From positions 186,001 through 250,000 of the forward strand of contig CAVXQE010000010.1 in assembly GCA_963763755.1 (NCBI GenBank): a stretch of 64,000 nt of DNA. The letters are read 5' to 3'. Source of the stretch: Gaiellasilicea sp963763755 (GTDB lineage Bacteria; Actinomycetota; Thermoleophilia; Gaiellales; Gaiellaceae). The notes beneath the pieces are model-generated. The model did not search any database and was not told where the DNA came from. It worked only from the letters and a program-made list of their open reading frames with translations. Position 1 is the stretch's first letter. The number at the start of each line of letters is the position of its first letter. Below are positions 60,225 through 64,000 of this stretch, piece by piece. A program made the translations under genes and the position numbers.

Positions 60225-62033
60225 CTAGGCCACCTCGTCGGCCCAGTCGCCGTAGAGGCTCGTGTAGAGCCCGCGTCGCGCCATCAGCTCCTCGTGTGTG
60301 CCCTGCTCGACGACCCGGCCGTGCTCGAGCACGACGATCAGGTCGGCGTCGCGGATGGTCGAGAGGCGGTGCGCGATCACGAATGCGGTGCGGCCGGTGA
60401 GCAGGCGACGGAGGGCTCGTTCGATCTGGCGCTCGGTACCGATGTCGACCGACGACGTCGCCTCGTCGAGGATCAGGATGCGCGGGTCGGCAAGGAGCGC
60501 GCGGGCGAAGGCGACGAGCTGGCGCTGGCCGAGCGAGAGACGCGTGCCGCGCTCGCCGAGCTGCGTCTCGTAGCCGTCCTCGAGCTCGAGGATGAATCGC
60601 TGCGCGCCGACGGCTTCGGCGGCGGCCGCGATCTCCTCGGGTCGCGCGTCGGGACGGCCGAACGCGATGTTCTCGGCGACCGTGCCGCCGAAGAGGAACC
60701 CCTCCTGCGGGACGATTCCGAGCTGACGCCTCAGCGAGCGCTGTGTGACGTTGCGCAGGTCGTGGCCGTCGATCGAGAGCGTGCCGTCGGTCGGGTCGTA
60801 GAAGCGCGCGATCAGCTTCGCGATCGTCGACTTGCCCGCGCCGGTGTGGCCGACGAGGGCAACCGTCGTGCCGGCGGCGACGTCGAGATCGAGCCCGTGC
60901 AGCACCTCGGGGAACTCCGGCCCGTAGCCGAAGCGGACGTCGTCGAAGCGGACGTGCCCTTCGATCCGAGGCAGGTCGGTCGCGTCGGCTGTGTCGACGA
61001 CCTGCGGCTCCTCGTCCAGCACGCCGAGGATCTTGTCCAGCGCCGCGATCGCCGCGAGGAACGTGTTGTAGAGCTGCGAGAGCTGCTGGATCGGGTCGAA
61101 GAAGTTCGAGAGGTAGAGCGCGAAGGCGAACAGGGTTCCGGCACTCATCTCGCCGTGATAGACGAGCCAGCCCCCGTAGCCGAAGACGATGGCAGTGGCG
61201 ACCGACGCCAGCAGGTCGACGATCGGGAAGTAGATCCCGTTCAGGATCACGGTCTCGTAGTTGGCGCCGCGGTAGCGGTCGTTGACACCGTGGAATGCCT
61301 TCTGCTGCACGGGCTCCCGCGTGAAGGACTGCACGACTCGCATCCCGGCGATGTCCTCGGCGAGCGTGGCGGTCACGAGGCCGAGCCGCTCGCGGACATT
61401 GCGATAGGCGCGGTTGGAGCGGCTGCGGAACCAGGCGGTCGCGACGGCCATCAGCGGCAGGACGGTCAGCGTCGCGAGCGCGAGCTTGACGTCCAGGAGG
61501 AAGAGAACGACCGCCGTGCCGAGGAGCAGGAGCGTGTTCTGGATCAGGCTCGTGACGCCGTCGGTGACGAGCTGGTCGAGCGCCTCGACGTCGTTCGTGA
61601 TCCGGCTGATGATCACGCCGGCCCGGTTGCGCTCGTAGTAGCCGAGCGAGAGCCGTGCGAGATGGGCGAAGAGCTTGTTTCGCAGGTCGGCGAGGACGCG
61701 CTCGCCCGTCCAGCCGGTGAAGTACGTGTTCGCGGCCGAGAGTACGAGGGCGAGGAGCGCGAAGCCGATGAAGAGGCCGACGATCCACGTGAGCCGCTCG
61801 AGGTCGTGTGCCTTGATGCCCTGGTCGATCGCGAGCTTCGCCAGGTATGGGGGCGCGAGCGCGACCAGCGTGTACGCGAGGAGCGTCACGAGCGCGAGGG
61901 TCGTCCGGCCCTTGTACGGCAGCGTCAGCCGGGCGAGGACGCCGATGCGCCGCCGTGTGCGGCGCCACGACCAGTCGCGCACCTCGCCGCCCCGCTCCTC
62001 GGACAGGTGGCTGCCGGCCTGCCAGACCTTCAC
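60225..62033 (-). CDS. ABC exporter half-transporter, consensus-site subunit
   Basis: This 602-residue protein fuses six membrane helices (about 35-330) to an ATPase domain. It has Walker A GHTGAGKST, signature LSLGQRQLVAFARAL (second Gly is Leu), Walker B ILILDEATSSVD with the catalytic Glu, and IAHRLSTI (H-loop). Together with its partner it forms a heterodimeric type-IV exporter for lipids, drugs or peptides; the substrate is unknown. GTG 62033 overlaps the partner's stop by 4 bp. Confidence 0.92.
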   Translation of the reverse strand: MKVWQAGSHLSEERGGEVRDWSWRRTRRRIGVLARLTLPYKGRTTLALVTLLAYTLVALAPPYLAKLAIDQGIKAHDLERLTWIVGLFIGFALLALVLSAANTYFTGWTGERVLADLRNKLFAHLARLSLGYYERNRAGVIISRITNDVEALDQLVTDGVTSLIQNTLLLLGTAVVLFLLDVKLALATLTVLPLMAVATAWFRSRSNRAYRNVRERLGLVTATLAEDIAGMRVVQSFTREPVQQKAFHGVNDRYRGANYETVILNGIYFPIVDLLASVATAIVFGYGGWLVYHGEMSAGTLFAFALYLSNFFDPIQQLSQLYNTFLAAIAALDKILGVLDEEPQVVDTADATDLPRIEGHVRFDDVRFGYGPEFPEVLHGLDLDVAAGTTVALVGHTGAGKSTIAKLIARFYDPTDGTLSIDGHDLRNVTQRSLRRQLGIVPQEGFLFGGTVAENIAFGRPDARPEEIAAAAEAVGAQRFILELEDGYETQLGERGTRLSLGQRQLVAFARALLADPRILILDEATSSVDIGTERQIERALRRLLTGRTAFVIAHRLSTIRDADLIVVLEHGRVVEQGTHEELMARRGLYTSLYGDWADEVA

Positions 62034-63790
62034 GCGCTCTCCTTCAGGAGGCCCTGGAGCAGCCCGTGCTCGTGGATCTCCTGGTACAGCGCGTTCGTTG
62101 CGAGCAGCTCGGCCTGAGTCCCGTGGGCGACGATGCGACCGTGGTCGAGGACGACGACCTCGTCGGCGAGGGCGATCGTCGAAAGCCGGTGCGCGATGAT
62201 GATCGTCGTCCGGTCGCGCATCGCCTCGGCGAGGCCGGCCCGGATCTTGGCCTCGGTCGTCGCGTCGACCGAGGCGGTTGCGTCATCGAGGATCAGGATG
62301 CGAGGGTCGATGACGAGCGCCCGGGCGATCGCGAGTCGCTGTCGCTGCCCGCCCGAGAGCGTGATCCCGCGCTCGCCGATCACCGTGTCGTAGCCCAGCG
62401 GCAGCTCCTCGACGAACTCGTGCGCCTGCGCAGCCGCCGCCGCCTGGACGATCTGCTCGTCGGTGGCGTCGCGGACGCCGAACGCGATGTTCTCGCGGAC
62501 GGTCGCCGAGAAGAGGAAGGGATCCTGCGAGATGACGCCGATCTCACGCCGGAGCGAGCGGCGCGTCACGTCCCGGATGTCGATGCCGTCGACGAGCACG
62601 CGGCCCTCCGTCGCGTCGTAGAAACGCGGCACGAGCGCGGCGAGCGTTGTCTTGCCCGACCCGGTGTGACCGATCAGCGCGACCGTCCGTCCCGCGCCGA
62701 TCTCGAGCTCGATCTCGTGCAGAACCGGCCTTCCCTCGGCGTAGCCGAAGCCGACCCGCTCGAAGCGGATCGCGCCTGCGCCAACGGCGAGCTCGACCGC
62801 GCCGGGGCGGTCGTCGACGCCCTCGGGCTCGTCCATCACCTCGAAGATCCGCTCGCCCGACGCCGTCGCGCGCTGCGCTTGCCCGACCCACATTCCAAGG
62901 CTCCTGAGGGGCACGATCAGCATCGCGAGCAGCAGGTTGAAGATGAAGAATCCGCTCAGCGAGAGCGAGCCGCTGACGACCATGCGGCCGGCGGCGAGCA
63001 GGACGGCGCCCTGCGCGAGCAGCGGCAGGAAGGAGAGCAGGGGCACGTAGATCGCTCGTTGCCGGAAGGCGCGGACGGTTGCGTCGAAGACAGCACCGGA
63101 GGCGCTCTCGAACTGTGATTGACGCCGGTCTTCCTGGGCGAACGACTTCACCACGTGGACGCCGACGATCGACTCCTCGGTCGCCGTCGCGACGTCGCCC
63201 AGCTTCTGCTGCACGTCGCGGAGCACCGGATGCGAGACGTGGCTGTAGCGGTACGCGACGGCGACGATCACCGGCGTGATCGCGAGCGCAATCAGCGCGA
63301 GCTGCCAGTCGACGAAGAACAGCACGGCCATCACGGAGACGATCGTGAGCACGTGCTGGAAGAAGAAGATGAGGCCGAAGCCGAGGAAGAAGCGCACCGA
63401 CTGGAGGTCGACTGTGGCGCGCGACATCAGCTGCCCGGTCTGGTGTCTGTCGTAGAACCCGAACGAGAGCCGGAGCAGGTGGGCGTAGAGGCTCTCGCGC
63501 ATGTCCTTTTCGATCCCGAGGGCCTGCTTGCCGGAGATCAGGCGGCGGCCGGCCATGAGCGCCGCTTTCAGGACGCCGACGACGAAAATCGCGACGACGA
63601 TCCACGCGAGTGTCGCCGTTCCGCGCTGCTCCTCAATGCTGTCGATCGCCTCGCCGACGAGCAACACGATTGCGATTGCCGCCGCCTGTGAGAGGACGGC
63701 GAGGATCGTCGACACGACCAGGGAACCCTTGTACGGCCGCAGGAAACCGAGCAGGCGGATGAACGTGCGGCGATATGGGACTGCGCTCAC
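62030..63790 (-). CDS. ABC exporter half-transporter, degenerate-site subunit
   Basis: This 586-residue partner has six helices and an ATPase domain with Walker A GHTGSGKTT, signature LSGGQRQRLAIARAL and Walker B ILILDDATASVD. The catalytic Glu after Walker B is Asp, as in the degenerate site of TM287/288- and BmrCD-type heterodimers. The LSGGQ here completes the consensus site of the other subunit. GTG 63790 overlaps the stop of the uracil-DNA-glycosylase-like gene by 4 bp. Confidence 0.92.
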   Translation of the reverse strand: MSAVPYRRTFIRLLGFLRPYKGSLVVSTILAVLSQAAAIAIVLLVGEAIDSIEEQRGTATLAWIVVAIFVVGVLKAALMAGRRLISGKQALGIEKDMRESLYAHLLRLSFGFYDRHQTGQLMSRATVDLQSVRFFLGFGLIFFFQHVLTIVSVMAVLFFVDWQLALIALAITPVIVAVAYRYSHVSHPVLRDVQQKLGDVATATEESIVGVHVVKSFAQEDRRQSQFESASGAVFDATVRAFRQRAIYVPLLSFLPLLAQGAVLLAAGRMVVSGSLSLSGFFIFNLLLAMLIVPLRSLGMWVGQAQRATASGERIFEVMDEPEGVDDRPGAVELAVGAGAIRFERVGFGYAEGRPVLHEIELEIGAGRTVALIGHTGSGKTTLAALVPRFYDATEGRVLVDGIDIRDVTRRSLRREIGVISQDPFLFSATVRENIAFGVRDATDEQIVQAAAAAQAHEFVEELPLGYDTVIGERGITLSGGQRQRLAIARALVIDPRILILDDATASVDATTEAKIRAGLAEAMRDRTTIIIAHRLSTIALADEVVVLDHGRIVAHGTQAELLATNALYQEIHEHGLLQGLLKESA

Positions 63791-64000
63791 GTCATCGAAT
63801 GTAGCCGTCGGAGCTCCCGTTTTACGTGCGTCAGCGCTTTCCCGAGCCGGGCGCGGTTGGCCGGGTCGTTGAGCCAGCCACTCGCGCCGGACGGGTGCGG
63901 CAGCGGGATCACGATCGCGTCGCCGCGCGTGTAGCTCTTTCCGATTGCGTCCGTCAGCGTCGGGACTCCGAGCAGCCGCCGAAGCGCGAGCCCGCCGACG
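63787..64000 (-). CDS. Uracil-DNA glycosylase superfamily protein, C-terminal part
   Basis: The gene runs off the right edge, so only its last 70 residues are visible. LGVPTLTDAIGKSYTR and VIPLPHPSGASGWLNDP match the C-terminal half of family-4/5-type uracil-DNA glycosylases, including the HPSG motif that contacts uracil and DNA. It ends KRELRRLHSMT. The TGA overlaps the ABC gene start, so it is the first visible gene of the exporter operon. Confidence 0.65.
   Translation of the reverse strand, partial: VGGLALRRLLGVPTLTDAIGKSYTRGDAIVIPLPHPSGASGWLNDPANRARLGKALTHVKRELRRLHSMT

Noticed and set aside
60294..62117. A 607-codon plus-strand open frame
   Set aside because: It is antisense to the ABC exporter gene, with charged low-complexity translation.

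Overview
The window is GC-rich bacterial DNA (about two thirds G+C by eye) with dense genes, frequent GTG and TTG starts, many 4-bp start/stop overlaps and almost no AT-rich spacers. Gene content (ROK and Gfo/Idh/MocA sugar genes, a compact glutamyl-tRNA synthetase, LuxR-type AAA regulators, small secreted cupredoxins, Thr/Asp-rich secreted proteins) fits an actinobacterium, most like the class Thermoleophilia (Gaiellales/Solirubrobacterales). That placement is inference from gene families, not from a marker tree. I see no CRISPR array, insertion sequence, prophage or rRNA.

Layout. 0-8.8 kb is housekeeping: rlmN, threonine aldolase, a Ca2+/cation exchanger, a Cys-rich conserved unknown, a minimal nucleotidyltransferase, endonuclease IV, gltX, a lone receiver protein and an M3 peptidase. 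8.9-17.7 kb is one ten-gene operon: a complete branched-chain-amino-acid-type ABC importer, an alpha/beta hydrolase, an acyl-CoA synthetase, a TetR regulator, a FabH-like ketosynthase and a MaoC hydratase, which reads as import, CoA activation and processing of a carboxylic acid. 17.7-20.9 kb holds a metallo-beta-lactamase-fold hydrolase, a short cobalamin-independent methionine-synthase-type protein, deoC and a methyltransferase. 21-32.5 kb is a sugar catabolic region: ROK kinase, SDR, two Gfo/Idh/MocA dehydrogenases, a TIM-barrel isomerase, a SIS protein, a ROK repressor and a ribose-type ABC importer whose promoter overlaps a palindrome.

32.6-39.3 kb carries a sensor kinase convergent with a degenerate GGDEF protein, a DUF4236 miniprotein, a secreted HExxH protein, two lipoproteins and a possible TIR/deoxyribosyltransferase-like protein. 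39.3-41.1 kb is an unusually long non-coding stretch ending at tRNA-Glu. 41.2-44.5 kb is a two-component system flanked by a cupredoxin and two acidic-tailed secreted proteins. 44.5-51.1 kb has a GST, a cyclodeaminase, an ECF sigma unit, small membrane proteins and a large BNR-repeat secreted protein. 51.3-58.4 kb has a LuxR-type AAA regulator divergent from a flavin oxidase-cupredoxin-EF-hand protein set, then a TIGR03118-type propeller. 58.7-64 kb has tRNA-Gln, an HD protein, an RDD protein, a heterodimeric ABC exporter with one degenerate ATP site, and the end of a uracil-DNA-glycosylase-like gene.

Two window-wide patterns stand out. First, ten genes between 0.3 and 37.3 kb are split by eleven frameshifts, and every one corresponds to one extra base; I annotate these genes over their full span. 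Second, several convergent pairs overlap at their 3' ends, some sharing a CTAG or TTAG that supplies both stop codons.
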